A DNA stretch of 35,972 nt from CAG-1031 sp964391735. GTDB taxonomy: Bacteria > Bacteroidota > Bacteroidia > Bacteroidales > Muribaculaceae. Shown one piece after another: positions 16,202-24,663 of the stretch (its first letter is position 1; each line of letters opens with the position of its first letter). The notes under the pieces are model-generated. The model worked only from the letters and a program-made list of their open reading frames with translations. It had not been told where the DNA came from and did no database searches. Both the position numbers and the translations under genes were made by a program. The DNA is taken from assembly GCA_964391735.1 (NCBI GenBank), contig CAYMNF010000012.1, forward strand, positions 1 to 35,972. Reading direction: 5' to 3'.

Positions 16202-16711
16202 ATGGAAACCGTATATTTCAACGGGATTGAATGCCACACCGCAGGGCTCCTGCCCGCTGTCGGCACCCCTGCACCTGCGTTCACACTTACCGGCATAAAC
16301 CTACAGGACGTTACCAACGCAGAGTATCAAGGCAAAAACATTGTCCTGAACATCTTCCCGAGCCTTGACACCGAGGTGTGTGCCATGTCAGTGCGCCGCT
16401 TCAATACCGAGGCCGCCAAGCTTAAGGACACCGTCATCATCTGCGTTGCCATGGACCTCCCCTTTGCCATGAGCCGTTTTTGCACCATTAACGGCATTGA
16501 CGGCGTTGTCCCCGCCTCTGCATTCCGCTCGCCTGAGTTCTGCAAAGATTATGGTGTGATGCTTGTTGACGGCCCCCTCAAAGGGTTGCTGACCCGCGCT
16601 GTCATCATCATTGACAAAGAAGGCAACATCGCCTATCGCGACCTGGTGCACGACATCACCCACGAGCCCGACTATGAGGGCGCACTACGCGTGCTGAACG
16701 CCGAAAAGTAA
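16202..16711 (+). CDS. tpx: Thiol peroxidase (Tpx-type peroxiredoxin)
   Basis: A 169-residue atypical 2-Cys peroxiredoxin that reduces hydrogen peroxide and alkyl hydroperoxides using thioredoxin. The peroxidatic cysteine is C60 in FPSLDTEVCAMSVRRFN, with T57 in its usual place. The resolving cysteine is C94 in LPFAMSRFC, and R132 in LLTRAVIIIDKEG completes the active site. Length and spacing match the family. There is no signal peptide, so it is cytoplasmic. It follows the secreted degenerate-thioredoxin gene by 35 nt and ends at a strong terminator, so it is probably the last gene of that unit. Confidence 0.97.
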   Translation: METVYFNGIECHTAGLLPAVGTPAPAFTLTGINLQDVTNAEYQGKNIVLNIFPSLDTEVCAMSVRRFNTEAAKLKDTVIICVAMDLPFAMSRFCTINGIDGVVPASAFRSPEFCKDYGVMLVDGPLKGLLTRAVIIIDKEGNIAYRDLVHDITHEPDYEGALRVLNAEK

Positions 16712-16739
16712 CCTTTTCGCGGTTTTAGAAAATATTACG

Positions 16740-16787
16740 GAGCCCTTTCTGTTAAGGAATGTTAACAGAAAGGGCTCTTTTGTTTTT
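16740..16787 (+). terminator. Rho-independent terminator after tpx
   Basis: A 16-bp perfect stem (16740-16755 with 16762-16777), loop GGAATG, then TTTTGTTTTT. It is one of the clearest terminators in the window. Confidence 0.96.
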
Positions 16788-16804
16788 GCTTTGATTTTTT
16801 TAGT

Positions 16805-16812
16805 TAGATTTG
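16805..16812 (+). promoter_or_regulatory. -7 element for the secreted protein at 16947
   Basis: TAGATTTG is an exact TAnnTTTG match. Candidate -33 TTTG elements upstream (16779-16782 and 16785-16788) give spacers of 22 and 16 nt, neither ideal. The leader is about 130 nt and contains a small hairpin (CCGAT/ATCGG). Confidence 0.5.
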
Positions 16813-16946
16813 CGCCACTGATAATGCAAAGGCCACACTTATTGACGGGATTCCAGGCATAACACACTTCCCCCCGATGTAGAATCGGCCAATGCCTTCA
16901 GCAAAAAATGTTGAAAAAACCATAACAAAAACTTTATAACACGAGA

Positions 16947-18236
16947 ATGAAAAAGATTTTTACTCTTTCAATGATGGCTGCCGCTGTCCTCAGCATGTCA
17001 GCCACCGAACTGAAGCAGCAAAAAGCCATTCAGCTGCCCAAACTCCTTCCGACCGAAAACATTTCAAGCAAGTTCACCTTTGACATGCCCGTTGCTAAAA
17101 AGCACGGTGTCAGGAAAGCCGCTGCTCTGAAAGCTCCCATGACTGAGGAGGATGTAATCGGCCTCTGGACCCTTACCGCCGCCAGCATGACCTCAGACGG
17201 CAACGACGAGTTTGAGGTTGAGATTTTACCCTCTGAGAACGTTGGCAAAATTATCCTCAAAAACTTCCTTGGTACAGAACCCGAGGGATTCTTTGACGCT
17301 GACAACGGCGAGTTGCACATCCCCTACCAAATTGTTGGTACCGGTGAGTATAACGAATATGTACGCATCGCTAACACTTACATCACCTCTAACAATGGAA
17401 CTACTGTTGTAACTATTGACGAGGCTGACATCATCCTCTATCTTGAGGGTGACAAATTCGTCTTTGACAACCCCATTGGTCTGTGGGGTGAGGAGGTTTC
17501 TCCTGAGTCAACCTACGGAGCCTGGTCAAAAGGCGAAATGACCTCCGGCTGGAACTGGGAAAACATTGGTGACGCCACCTATAACGATTTCGTACTACAT
17601 TACATAGTATCAAACCTGCCGGATAATGCTCCTACTTCTACTAAGGTACAAGCTCAACGTAACCTTACTGACCGTGGTGTATATCGTCTCGTTGCTCCCT
17701 TCGAGCCCTATGTCGGGTATGACAACAATATGGAAATTTGGATTGATGACCCCGCTTGTGTTATCTTCCCGCTTCAATTCCTTCTTCCCTTTGGGAACAA
17801 AGGAGACTGCTACTGGGGAAGCGCGTCCTCAGCTGTCGGCGTTGGTATGCCCGAAGAAGAGGGCGGCATGACGATAGAACAGTTCCTTTCAAGTGATTTT
17901 GCTGAAGCCAATATTTCTTTTGATGTAGAAAAAGCAACTATTGAAATCGGTGCAGTTCCTTCAGATCCTCAACTTGCCCAGTTCGTCTTCACTTTCCCCG
18001 CTGAGTGGACAGCCAATGACCAACCTGTTTATCTCATGCGTAATGATAATAAGACTCCCTCTGTTCCCACCGGTTCAATCGTCTTTGATAAAGCCGCTTT
18101 GGCAAGCATCAACGCTACCGACCCCAACGCTCCCGTTGAATACTTCAACCTGATGGGCCAGCGCGTGCTCAACCCCGCCGAGGGTCAGCTCGTTATCCGT
18201 CGTCAGGGCACCCAAGCCACCAAGATCATCTTCTAA
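16947..18236 (+). CDS. Secreted protein with a C-terminal tail like a sorting domain
   Basis: 429 residues with a signal peptide (MKKIFTLSMMAAAVLSMSA). The body is acidic and beta-rich with no named domain I recognise; Asp and Trp/Phe-rich stretches (GLWGEEVSPESTYGAWSKGE) suggest a surface or matrix protein. The last 40 residues (VEYFNLMGQRV, then IRRQGTQATKIIF) match a tail common on Bacteroidales exported proteins that resembles a type IX secretion C-terminal signal. Base composition is uneven: sampled lines in the middle (17581-17640, 17881-17940) are about 30-37% GC, while the tail (18121-18180) is about 63%. A terminator follows. Function unknown. Confidence 0.8.
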   Translation: MKKIFTLSMMAAAVLSMSATELKQQKAIQLPKLLPTENISSKFTFDMPVAKKHGVRKAAALKAPMTEEDVIGLWTLTAASMTSDGNDEFEVEILPSENVGKIILKNFLGTEPEGFFDADNGELHIPYQIVGTGEYNEYVRIANTYITSNNGTTVVTIDEADIILYLEGDKFVFDNPIGLWGEEVSPESTYGAWSKGEMTSGWNWENIGDATYNDFVLHYIVSNLPDNAPTSTKVQAQRNLTDRGVYRLVAPFEPYVGYDNNMEIWIDDPACVIFPLQFLLPFGNKGDCYWGSASSAVGVGMPEEEGGMTIEQFLSSDFAEANISFDVEKATIEIGAVPSDPQLAQFVFTFPAEWTANDQPVYLMRNDNKTPSVPTGSIVFDKAALASINATDPNAPVEYFNLMGQRVLNPAEGQLVIRRQGTQATKIIF

Positions 18237-18256
18237 ATAAGACATCTTCCACCCCC

Positions 18257-18290
18257 AAATGGGCTGCGCCTCCCGCGCAGTCCATTTTTT
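18257..18290 (+). terminator. Rho-independent terminator after the secreted protein
   Basis: A 13-bp stem (18257-18269 with 18275-18287, one G-U pair), a 5-nt loop CTCCC and a run of T. Confidence 0.88.
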
Positions 18291-18337
18291 CGTGCCCACC
18301 CCAACCCAACCACCAGTAAAGAATAACGGCATAATCG

Positions 18338-18437
18338 NNNNNNNNNNNNNNNNNNNNNNNNNNNNNNNNNNNNNNNNNNNNNNNNNNNNNNNNNNNNNNN
18401 NNNNNNNNNNNNNNNNNNNNNNNNNNNNNNNNNNNNN
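18338..18437. other. Assembly gap (100 N)
   Basis: Exactly 100 N, the usual placeholder for a scaffold gap of unknown length. Genes may be missing here, and the order of the two sides rests on scaffolding rather than sequence. Confidence 0.98.
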
Positions 18438-18454
18438 GGCCGCAAAACATACAT

Positions 18455-18485
18455 TTTGTGCATTGAGTATTTTAACGTAAATTTG
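18455..18485 (+). promoter_or_regulatory. Promoter of the DUF5106-doxX pair
   Basis: TTTG at 18455-18458, 19 nt, then TAAATTTG at 18478-18485: an exact consensus. The predicted transcript start lies only about 10-17 nt before the first ATG codons. Confidence 0.8.
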
Positions 18486-18502
18486 TACGTTGACACAATA
18501 TC

Positions 18503-19399
18503 ATGTACATGGCTAAGAAAATATTCAATAAACTATATTTGCTGTTGCTGGTTTTCACAGCTTTAGCTGCAAATTCCCAAACACCCCAAAAGACCCTCTT
18601 CCCCTACCCCGAGGTGCCCGATTCAATTCAGGACATCTCGCGGCGATATGACTATTTTGTGTCTCACTTTTGGGACAATGCGCATCTTGATGCCGTCCTG
18701 AAACCGGGGCCGGCCCTTGACCGCACTTTTCGCGACTACCTGCTGCTGATGCCACAGGCAAATCCCCAGGTCTCGATCAACTCGGTGCGTCGCCTGATGG
18801 AACGCGCCAAAGACAAACCGGGACATCTGCTCACGTTGGTAGACCTCGCCGATCGATATGCCTTTGGCGACTCGGCACTGATTAGCAGCGATGATGTGTA
18901 TCTGGCTTTCATCAAACCGGTTGTGCAAAACAAAAAGCTGAAAAAGGAGGACCGCCTGCGCTATGCCCACCAATTCACCGTGCTTAACAACACGCACGTG
19001 GGATACCCCATGGCCAAGGTTCCGGGGTTTGACCGCAACGGCAATCGCGTAATTTTTGAGCCGGACACCACCAGGGCGCAAATCATCTTCCTGAGCGACC
19101 CTGATTGTGAAGACTGCAAAACTGTTACCGCACGCCTGAAGGGGAACGTTCGCGCAAACGAGCTGATTGCCACCGGCGAGCTTGAGGTCGTTGCCCTCTG
19201 CATGGTCAACGCCGATGACGCTTGGATTCAGGCCGCAAAACATTATCCCGACAACTGGACCGTCATCACTGCTCCCGACCTGGACATGACGTTGGACACC
19301 CGCGGTGGCACCCCGTCATTTATCCTTATGGACCGCGGCACAATCCTGGCCAAGAATATGTCTACCGAACGCATAATGTCAATATTGGCACAGATATGA
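18503..19399 (+). CDS. DUF5106-type secreted thioredoxin-like protein
   Basis: 298 residues (292 if the second in-frame ATG at 18509 is used) with a signal peptide ending AANSQ. Residues about 40-165 resemble DUF5106: FPYPEVPDSI, RYDYFVSHFWDNAHL and DRTFRDYLLLMPQANP. Residues about 175-298 are a thioredoxin-like fold with a CxxC pair at C202 and C205 (FLSDPDCEDCKTV) and a cis-proline motif GGTPSFILMD. It is therefore probably a periplasmic or envelope thiol-disulfide protein. Its stop overlaps the start of the DoxX-like gene (ATGA), so the two are translationally coupled. The physiological partner is unknown. Confidence 0.87.
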   Translation: MYMAKKIFNKLYLLLLVFTALAANSQTPQKTLFPYPEVPDSIQDISRRYDYFVSHFWDNAHLDAVLKPGPALDRTFRDYLLLMPQANPQVSINSVRRLMERAKDKPGHLLTLVDLADRYAFGDSALISSDDVYLAFIKPVVQNKKLKKEDRLRYAHQFTVLNNTHVGYPMAKVPGFDRNGNRVIFEPDTTRAQIIFLSDPDCEDCKTVTARLKGNVRANELIATGELEVVALCMVNADDAWIQAAKHYPDNWTVITAPDLDMTLDTRGGTPSFILMDRGTILAKNMSTERIMSILAQI

Positions 19400-19893
19400 A
19401 AGACACCCTTGCTCGCCTTTTCCTGCGCTTCTCCGGCTACACATACAGCAACATGGCCCGGTTGTTTATGCGCCTGTTTGTGGGTCTGATGTTTATGCAG
19501 TTTGGGATCCGACAGATCAATCAGTTCCAAGAGATGTCGGCTGTGTTCCCCTCGCTGATGGGCATGAGCTCGCAGACCTGCCTGGTGCTGATGATTATTG
19601 TGGAGATTTTCTGCTCAGCCCTTATTATGGTGGGGTTGTGCACTCGCTTGTCAACCATCCCGCCCATCGTAACAATGATAATTGCCGAGCACTATCTGGT
19701 GCGTGATGTCCTGCACACCGACACCACCATGCTCAACTATATGGATGTCGGCTATGTACCCATCCTGTTTATCGGCATATACCTGTTTCTGCTATTGGCG
19801 GGACCCGGTAAGATCTCACTTGACTACATGATTTCCCTGCGCATCCTTGCCAACACCGGCAAAAATGAGGAGGAGGAGATGGAGGAGGTGTGA
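19396..19893 (+). CDS. DoxX-like integral membrane protein
   Basis: 165 residues starting at ATG 19396, which overlaps the preceding stop by 4 nt. The longer in-frame opening upstream would overlap the previous gene heavily and is rejected. Four hydrophobic helices lie at about residues 20-42, 58-80, 84-98 and 118-138. The N-terminal ARLFMRLFVGLMFMQFGIRQ and a second helix with EIFCSALIMVGLCTRL fit the DoxX/DoxD superfamily. DoxX-like proteins are often found with thiol or sulfur redox enzymes, which agrees with the upstream CxxC protein. The tail is very acidic (KNEEEEMEEV). Family assignment is by topology and motif only. Confidence 0.78.
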   Translation: MKDTLARLFLRFSGYTYSNMARLFMRLFVGLMFMQFGIRQINQFQEMSAVFPSLMGMSSQTCLVLMIIVEIFCSALIMVGLCTRLSTIPPIVTMIIAEHYLVRDVLHTDTTMLNYMDVGYVPILFIGIYLFLLLAGPGKISLDYMISLRILANTGKNEEEEMEEV

Positions 19894-19934
19894 CCGTGCC
19901 CCCGCGCAAGTAATTTGACACAAGAAAAGGACAG

Positions 19935-21023
19935 ATGGATATAGCCCTGTTATTGTCGGGAGGCGTGGACAGCGCCGTGGCAATGCTCAAGCTGCTTGAG
20001 CAGGGTCATAGTGTGCACCCGTTCTACATACGCATCGGTCGCGATGACGGCACGGGCGACTGCGCGTATCAGGAGGACATCGAGATGTGCACCCTGCTGA
20101 CACGCCGCTTCAACCTGCCCCTTGAGGTCGTTGAGCTGCATGAGGAGTACTGGCAACACGTCATGCAGTATGCCCTGGACCGTGTCCGTCAAGGTCTCAC
20201 CCCCAATCCCGACATCATGTGCAACCTGATGATAAAGTTCGGATTCTTTGAGGAGCGCTGGGGCCACAATTTTGACGCCACGGCAACGGGACATTACGCC
20301 TCAAAGTGGACCGACCCCGCAACCGGGCTTCAGTTCCTGGCTACCGCCAAAGACCCCGTCAAGGACCAGACCGACTTCCTTGCCCGCATCACCTATCCGC
20401 AACTGTGCCACGCCCTTTTCCCGATCGGCGACATGCCCAAGTCTCAGGTTCGCCAAATGGCCATTGACGCCAACCTACCAAACGCTAACCGCCGCGATAG
20501 CCAGGGCATCTGCTTCCTGGGCAAAATAAATTATAACGACTTCCTGCGCCGACAGTTAGGCGAGCGGCCCGGCCCGATTGTTGAGATTGAAACCGGCAGA
20601 CTGTTGGGGCAGCATCGGGGCTTTTGGTTCCACACCATAGGCCAACGCAAGGGGTTGGGCCTCAGCGGCGGCCCCTGGTTTGTGGTTGACAAGAATGTTG
20701 AGGAGAATACTATATTTGTATCGCGCGGCTATGATACCGCTCTGCAATACGGCACCGAGCTGAACCTCAGCCAAATGCACTGGATAACGGAGAATATCTT
20801 CGGCGAAAACCCCGACAATGTGCCGGTGCGCTTCAAAAACCGTCATACCCCTGATTTTATCCCCGGGCACCTATCGCTCATCTCTCCCGGGCGTTACCGG
20901 CTATTGTCCGAGCAACCGGTCCAGGGCATCGCCCCGGGACAGTTTGCCGTGATATACACCCCTGACAGCCGCCTGTGCCTCGGTTCCGGGGTGATTGTTC
21001 CGTCAAATCCCCATTTAACCTGA
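19935..21023 (+). CDS. mnmA: tRNA 2-thiouridylase
   Basis: MnmA adds sulfur to U34 of tRNAs for Lys, Glu and Gln. The 362 residues show the ATP pyrophosphatase loop SGGVDS (9-14), the catalytic cysteine C96 in NPDIMCNLMIKF, and the second cysteine C193 in DSQGICFLG. The C-terminal part (about 215-355) holds GFWFHTIGQRKGLGLSGG and a beta-barrel tail. The ATG at 19935 is preceded by AAAGGACAG, one of the few Shine-Dalgarno-like sequences in the window. It heads a run of housekeeping genes on this strand. Bacteroidetes often have two mnmA paralogues, so this may be one of two. Confidence 0.96.
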   Translation: MDIALLLSGGVDSAVAMLKLLEQGHSVHPFYIRIGRDDGTGDCAYQEDIEMCTLLTRRFNLPLEVVELHEEYWQHVMQYALDRVRQGLTPNPDIMCNLMIKFGFFEERWGHNFDATATGHYASKWTDPATGLQFLATAKDPVKDQTDFLARITYPQLCHALFPIGDMPKSQVRQMAIDANLPNANRRDSQGICFLGKINYNDFLRRQLGERPGPIVEIETGRLLGQHRGFWFHTIGQRKGLGLSGGPWFVVDKNVEENTIFVSRGYDTALQYGTELNLSQMHWITENIFGENPDNVPVRFKNRHTPDFIPGHLSLISPGRYRLLSEQPVQGIAPGQFAVIYTPDSRLCLGSGVIVPSNPHLT

Positions 21024-21029
21024 TTGTAA

Positions 21030-21671
21030 ATGGAAAAGATACAACTGAAAGTTTACGGGCTGTCATACAGCCAAAAACAGACATCGGTCTACGCCCTGAT
21101 TCTTGGTCAGCTTGACGGGCCGGTGCGCATCCCGGTGGTTATCGGGCCGGCTGAAGCCCAGGCCATAGCCATGCACCTTGAGAACATCAAGCCCCCGCGG
21201 CCTATGACCCACGACCTTTTCTCGGCTTTGCACAACGCCTTTGGCATTGAACTGAAAGAGGTCTTCATATACAAATTCCTTGAGGGCGTTTTTTATTGCG
21301 AGATGACGTTTGCCGATGACTCTCGTGAGGTTGTCCTTGATGCACGCACCAGCGACGCCGTGGCTGTGGCTCTGCGTTGCGGGGCCCCTATCTTCACCAC
21401 ACGTGAGGTCCTTGAGGAGACCGGCTTTGTGATAGAGGGTGAAGAAAATGCCAACGCAGAATCGGCCGACACCCCCGCTGAGAGCGGCACCCTGAAGGCT
21501 CGCGAGGCGAAACCGGCACGCCGCAGGCCACCTCTTGAAAGCTACTCAATCGAGGAACTGGAACGCACCCTGCAAAACCTGATTGAGACAGAACAGTATG
21601 AGGAGGCCTCAAAAGTGAGCGAAATATTGAAACGCAAACGCGAGTCCAATGACCCGAAATCTGAAGAGTAA
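21030..21671 (+). CDS. Bifunctional-nuclease domain protein (DUF151) with UVR motif
   Basis: 213 residues. The N-terminal DUF151/bifunctional nuclease-like domain (about 1-135) has IPVVIGPAEAQAIAMHLENI, RPMTHDLFSALHNAFGIELK and DARTSDAVAVALRCGAPIF. An acidic linker follows (about 136-170). A C-terminal UvrB/UvrC-type UVR helix pair (171-206) reads SIEELERTLQNLIETEQYEE. The domain combination is recurrent in bacteria; the molecular role is poorly known. It starts 6 nt after mnmA and is clearly in the same transcript. Confidence 0.93.
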   Translation: MEKIQLKVYGLSYSQKQTSVYALILGQLDGPVRIPVVIGPAEAQAIAMHLENIKPPRPMTHDLFSALHNAFGIELKEVFIYKFLEGVFYCEMTFADDSREVVLDARTSDAVAVALRCGAPIFTTREVLEETGFVIEGEENANAESADTPAESGTLKAREAKPARRRPPLESYSIEELERTLQNLIETEQYEEASKVSEILKRKRESNDPKSEE

Positions 21672-21726
21672 TACCTAAATCCTTGCCGTAAATCCTATCA
21701 TAAAACACAATAACTATCCCTCTGCC

Positions 21727-23124
21727 ATGAAAAATCTGACAGTGCGTCTTATCATAATGAACTTCCTTGAGTTCGCAGTCTGGGGAGCCTACCTTACCTG
21801 CATGGGTAACTATCTTGGCACCGCCGGCATGGGCGACCTCATTGCGTGGTTCTATGCTATACAAGGTATCGTCTCCATTTTTATGCCCGCCATCATGGGC
21901 ATAATCGCCGACAAACTGATTCCGCCACAACGGTTGTTGGGCCTTTGCCACCTTTTGGCGGGCGGCTTTATGTGCGGCTGCTTCCTGTTGGGAATCAATT
22001 CTCCCGAGCCTTCCCGCGCGCTTTTCCTGACATTCTACACCCTGTCGGTAGCCTTCTTCATGCCCACCATTGCTCTGGCCAACACCGTGGCTTTCAGGAC
22101 AATGAACGATGCCGGGATGGACACCATCAAGGACTTCCCGCCCATTCGTGTTTTTGGCACCGTGGGTTTTATCGCCACTATGTGGTTTGTTAACTGCGCT
22201 TATATTGCCGACGGCAAATTCGGCTTTATGTTGGGCAGCACGTCAACTTTCCAATACAGCTACTGGCAATTCTTTGTTTCAGGGGCGTTGAGCATTCTCC
22301 TTTTCCTGTACTGCTTTACGTTGCCAAAATGTCCTATCCTCAAAAACAGTGAGAAGAAATCTCTGAGCGAGTCGCTTGGCCTCAATGCTTTTGCCCTGTT
22401 CAAACAAAAGAGGTTGGCATTGTTCTTTATCTTCTCGATGTTGCTGGGTATGTGCCTGCAGGTTACCAACGGATATGCCGGGCCCTTCATCTCTCACTTC
22501 CAGATGATAGCAGAATATGCCCAATCATTCGGGGCAAAGAATCCCACCCTGCTTACCTCACTGTCACAGACCTCTGAGGCCCTGTGCATCCTTCTGATTC
22601 CCTTCTTCCTGAAACGGTACGGCATCAAGAAGGTTATGCTCATCTCCATGCTGGCTTGGGTATTCCGTTTCGGCGGCTTCGGCTTTGGTAACCCCGGCAG
22701 CGGCCTGTGGCTGTTCATCTTCTCAATGATTGTTTATGGAGTGGCGTTTGACTTCTTCAATGTATCCGGCGCGCTGTTTATTGAGCGTGAGACACCCAAA
22801 ACCCTGCAAGGGTCGGCCCAGGGGCTGTTTATGCTGATGACCAACGGCCTGGGGGCTACCATAGGCACTCTGTCGGCCGGGTGGCTTATTGACCGCCATT
22901 GCCACTGGCAGCAGTTTGGCGACAACACATTCCTGGTGGGCAACACGCCCTCATCGTGGAAAATTGCCTGGCTCTCTTTTGCCGGGTTTGCCTTGGTGGT
23001 TGCCATTCTTTTCGCTATCCTGTTCCGCTACAAACATCAGCCCGAAAACAAAAAGGCTGTTCTGGAGGCCGACTCGCTGCCCCTTGAGGCTCCCGAGGGC
23101 TTTATTACTGACAACAACCGTTAA
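21727..23124 (+). CDS. Nucleoside:H+ symporter-like MFS transporter
   Basis: A 465-residue inner-membrane protein with about twelve hydrophobic helices. The N-terminus (LEFAVWGAYLTCMGNYL) and FMPAIMGIIADKLIPPQRLL fit the nucleoside:proton symporter (NupG/XapB) branch of the major facilitator superfamily. A motif in the last third (LFIERETPKTLQGSAQGLFM) is characteristic. It probably imports nucleosides for salvage. It begins 55 nt after the nuclease-domain gene and ends 3 nt before rsmE, so it belongs to the same run of genes. Substrate specificity cannot be read from the sequence. Confidence 0.9.
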   Translation: MKNLTVRLIIMNFLEFAVWGAYLTCMGNYLGTAGMGDLIAWFYAIQGIVSIFMPAIMGIIADKLIPPQRLLGLCHLLAGGFMCGCFLLGINSPEPSRALFLTFYTLSVAFFMPTIALANTVAFRTMNDAGMDTIKDFPPIRVFGTVGFIATMWFVNCAYIADGKFGFMLGSTSTFQYSYWQFFVSGALSILLFLYCFTLPKCPILKNSEKKSLSESLGLNAFALFKQKRLALFFIFSMLLGMCLQVTNGYAGPFISHFQMIAEYAQSFGAKNPTLLTSLSQTSEALCILLIPFFLKRYGIKKVMLISMLAWVFRFGGFGFGNPGSGLWLFIFSMIVYGVAFDFFNVSGALFIERETPKTLQGSAQGLFMLMTNGLGATIGTLSAGWLIDRHCHWQQFGDNTFLVGNTPSSWKIAWLSFAGFALVVAILFAILFRYKHQPENKKAVLEADSLPLEAPEGFITDNNR

Positions 23125-23127
23125 GCG

Positions 23128-23841
23128 ATGATACAGTTCCACGCCCCTGACATCCTCACCGCCCCCGTTCTCCCCGAGGGGGACTCGGGGCATGCCGTGC
23201 GTGTCCTGCGCATGCGCCCGGGTGATGAGCTCACTGTCGTGGACGGCAAAGGACATCGGTGTCTGTGCCGCATTGTTGAAGCGCACCCCAAGCACACTAC
23301 CCTGCAAATCCTTGAAACGGAGACTGTGGTCCCGGGATGGCAACAGCAGATAACTGTGGCGGTAGCCCCCACCAAAAGCATTGACCGCATGGAGTGGCTG
23401 ATTGAAAAGTTGGTGGAGGTGGGCATCAACCGTTTTGTTCCCGTGCTTACACGGCGCAGCGAGCGCAAGGAGCTGAAGACCGTGCGTCTTGAAAAGATTG
23501 CCGTGTCGGCCATGAAGCAGTCCCTCAAGGCTACCATGCCTGAGATTTTGCCCATGACACCTCTTGACGCCCTACTCACGGCACCTTGGCTCCCCGGCCA
23601 CCGCTTTTTCGGGTATTGTGCGCCTGATGTCGAGCGACTTAATTTCGCCAAGGAGTATCAGCCCGGCACCGATGTGGTGGTGCTGATAGGCCCCGAGGGG
23701 GATTTTGATCCCTCTGAGGTCTCCCGGGCCATGATGGCCGGATTCAAACCCGTCACTCTTGGTAATGAGCGCCTGCGCACCGAGACGGCGGCTCTCTATG
23801 CGGCCATTTCAATACACGCCCTTTCACAACATTTTTCATAA
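23128..23841 (+). CDS. rsmE: 16S rRNA m3U1498 methyltransferase
   Basis: RsmE methylates N3 of U1498 in 16S rRNA in the assembled 30S subunit. It is a SPOUT-family enzyme of 237 residues, within the usual range. The N-terminal PUA-like part (about 1-70) contains HAVRVLRMRPGDELTVVDGKG. The C-terminal SPOUT knot (about 75-235) contains RMEWLIEKLVEVGI, PVLTRRSERKELK and the SAM-site signature IGPEGDFDPSEV followed by LGNERLRTETAALYA. It is 3 nt downstream of the transporter gene and 18 nt upstream of kdsA. Confidence 0.97.
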   Translation: MIQFHAPDILTAPVLPEGDSGHAVRVLRMRPGDELTVVDGKGHRCLCRIVEAHPKHTTLQILETETVVPGWQQQITVAVAPTKSIDRMEWLIEKLVEVGINRFVPVLTRRSERKELKTVRLEKIAVSAMKQSLKATMPEILPMTPLDALLTAPWLPGHRFFGYCAPDVERLNFAKEYQPGTDVVVLIGPEGDFDPSEVSRAMMAGFKPVTLGNERLRTETAALYAAISIHALSQHFS

Positions 23842-23859
23842 CCTAAGCAAAAAATATTG

Positions 23860-24663
23860 ATGTTTTCTTTCAAAGAATACGCCTCACAACCCAACTTCTT
23901 CCTTATGGCCGGTCCCTGCGTCATTGAGGGGGAGGAGATGGCTCTGGATATAGCCCACCATATAAGCGGTATATGTCGCGACCTTGACATCCCCTATATT
24001 TTCAAAGGGTCTTATCGCAAGGCTAATCGTTCACGTCTTGACTCCTTCACAGGCATCGGCGATGAGGAGGCACTGAAGATTCTTGCAAAGGTGCGTCGTG
24101 AGGTTGGCGTCCCCGTTGTTACCGATATCCACGCGGCTGTTGAAGCCCCCATGGCCGCCGAGTATGTCGACATCCTGCAAATCCCCGCTTTCCTGTGCCG
24201 GCAAACCGACTTGCTGATTGCGGCGGCACGCACCGGCAAGGCTGTGAACATCAAGAAGGGCCAATTCCTATCCCCGGGCTCAATGATACATGCCGTTGAC
24301 AAGGTGCGCTCTGCCGGCAACCAAAACGTGGCCGTAACTGACCGTGGCACAACATTCGGATACACCGACCTGATTGTGGATTATCGCGGTATCCCTGAGA
24401 TGCAAAGTTTCGGTTGCCCCGTCATCCTTGATTGCACCCACTCCCTGCAGCAGCCCAACCAAAGCAGCGGTGTAACGGGCGGTCGCCCCCGCATGATCGA
24501 GACAATAGCCCGTGCCGGCGTGGCCGTGGGCGTTGACGGTTTGTTCTTAGAGACACATCGGCATCCCGAGCTCGCCAAAAGCGATGGCGCCAATATGCTG
24601 CCCCTTGACCGTCTTGAGCCCCTGTTGCAACGTCTGGTGAAGATTCGCGCTGCCGCTATATGA
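23860..24663 (+). CDS. kdsA: 3-deoxy-8-phosphooctulonate synthase (KDO-8-P synthase)
   Basis: KdsA condenses PEP with arabinose-5-phosphate to form Kdo-8-phosphate, the inner-core sugar of LPS. I place the start at ATG 23860 (267 residues, MFSFKEYASQPNFFLMAGPC) rather than the TTG just before it. Visible motifs are AGPCVIEGEE, FKGSYRKANRSRLDSF, VTDIHAAVEAP, KKGQFLSPGSM and DCTHSLQQPN, with HRHPELAKSDGANMLPL near the end. An ATGA overlap couples it to the pseudouridine synthase gene. Together with the lpx genes and the Lpt permease, LPS synthesis is a major theme in this window. Confidence 0.97.
   Translation: MFSFKEYASQPNFFLMAGPCVIEGEEMALDIAHHISGICRDLDIPYIFKGSYRKANRSRLDSFTGIGDEEALKILAKVRREVGVPVVTDIHAAVEAPMAAEYVDILQIPAFLCRQTDLLIAAARTGKAVNIKKGQFLSPGSMIHAVDKVRSAGNQNVAVTDRGTTFGYTDLIVDYRGIPEMQSFGCPVILDCTHSLQQPNQSSGVTGGRPRMIETIARAGVAVGVDGLFLETHRHPELAKSDGANMLPLDRLEPLLQRLVKIRAAAI

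Noticed and set aside
23857..23859. TTG as the kdsA start
   Set aside because: The next codon is ATG and gives the expected KdsA N-terminus.
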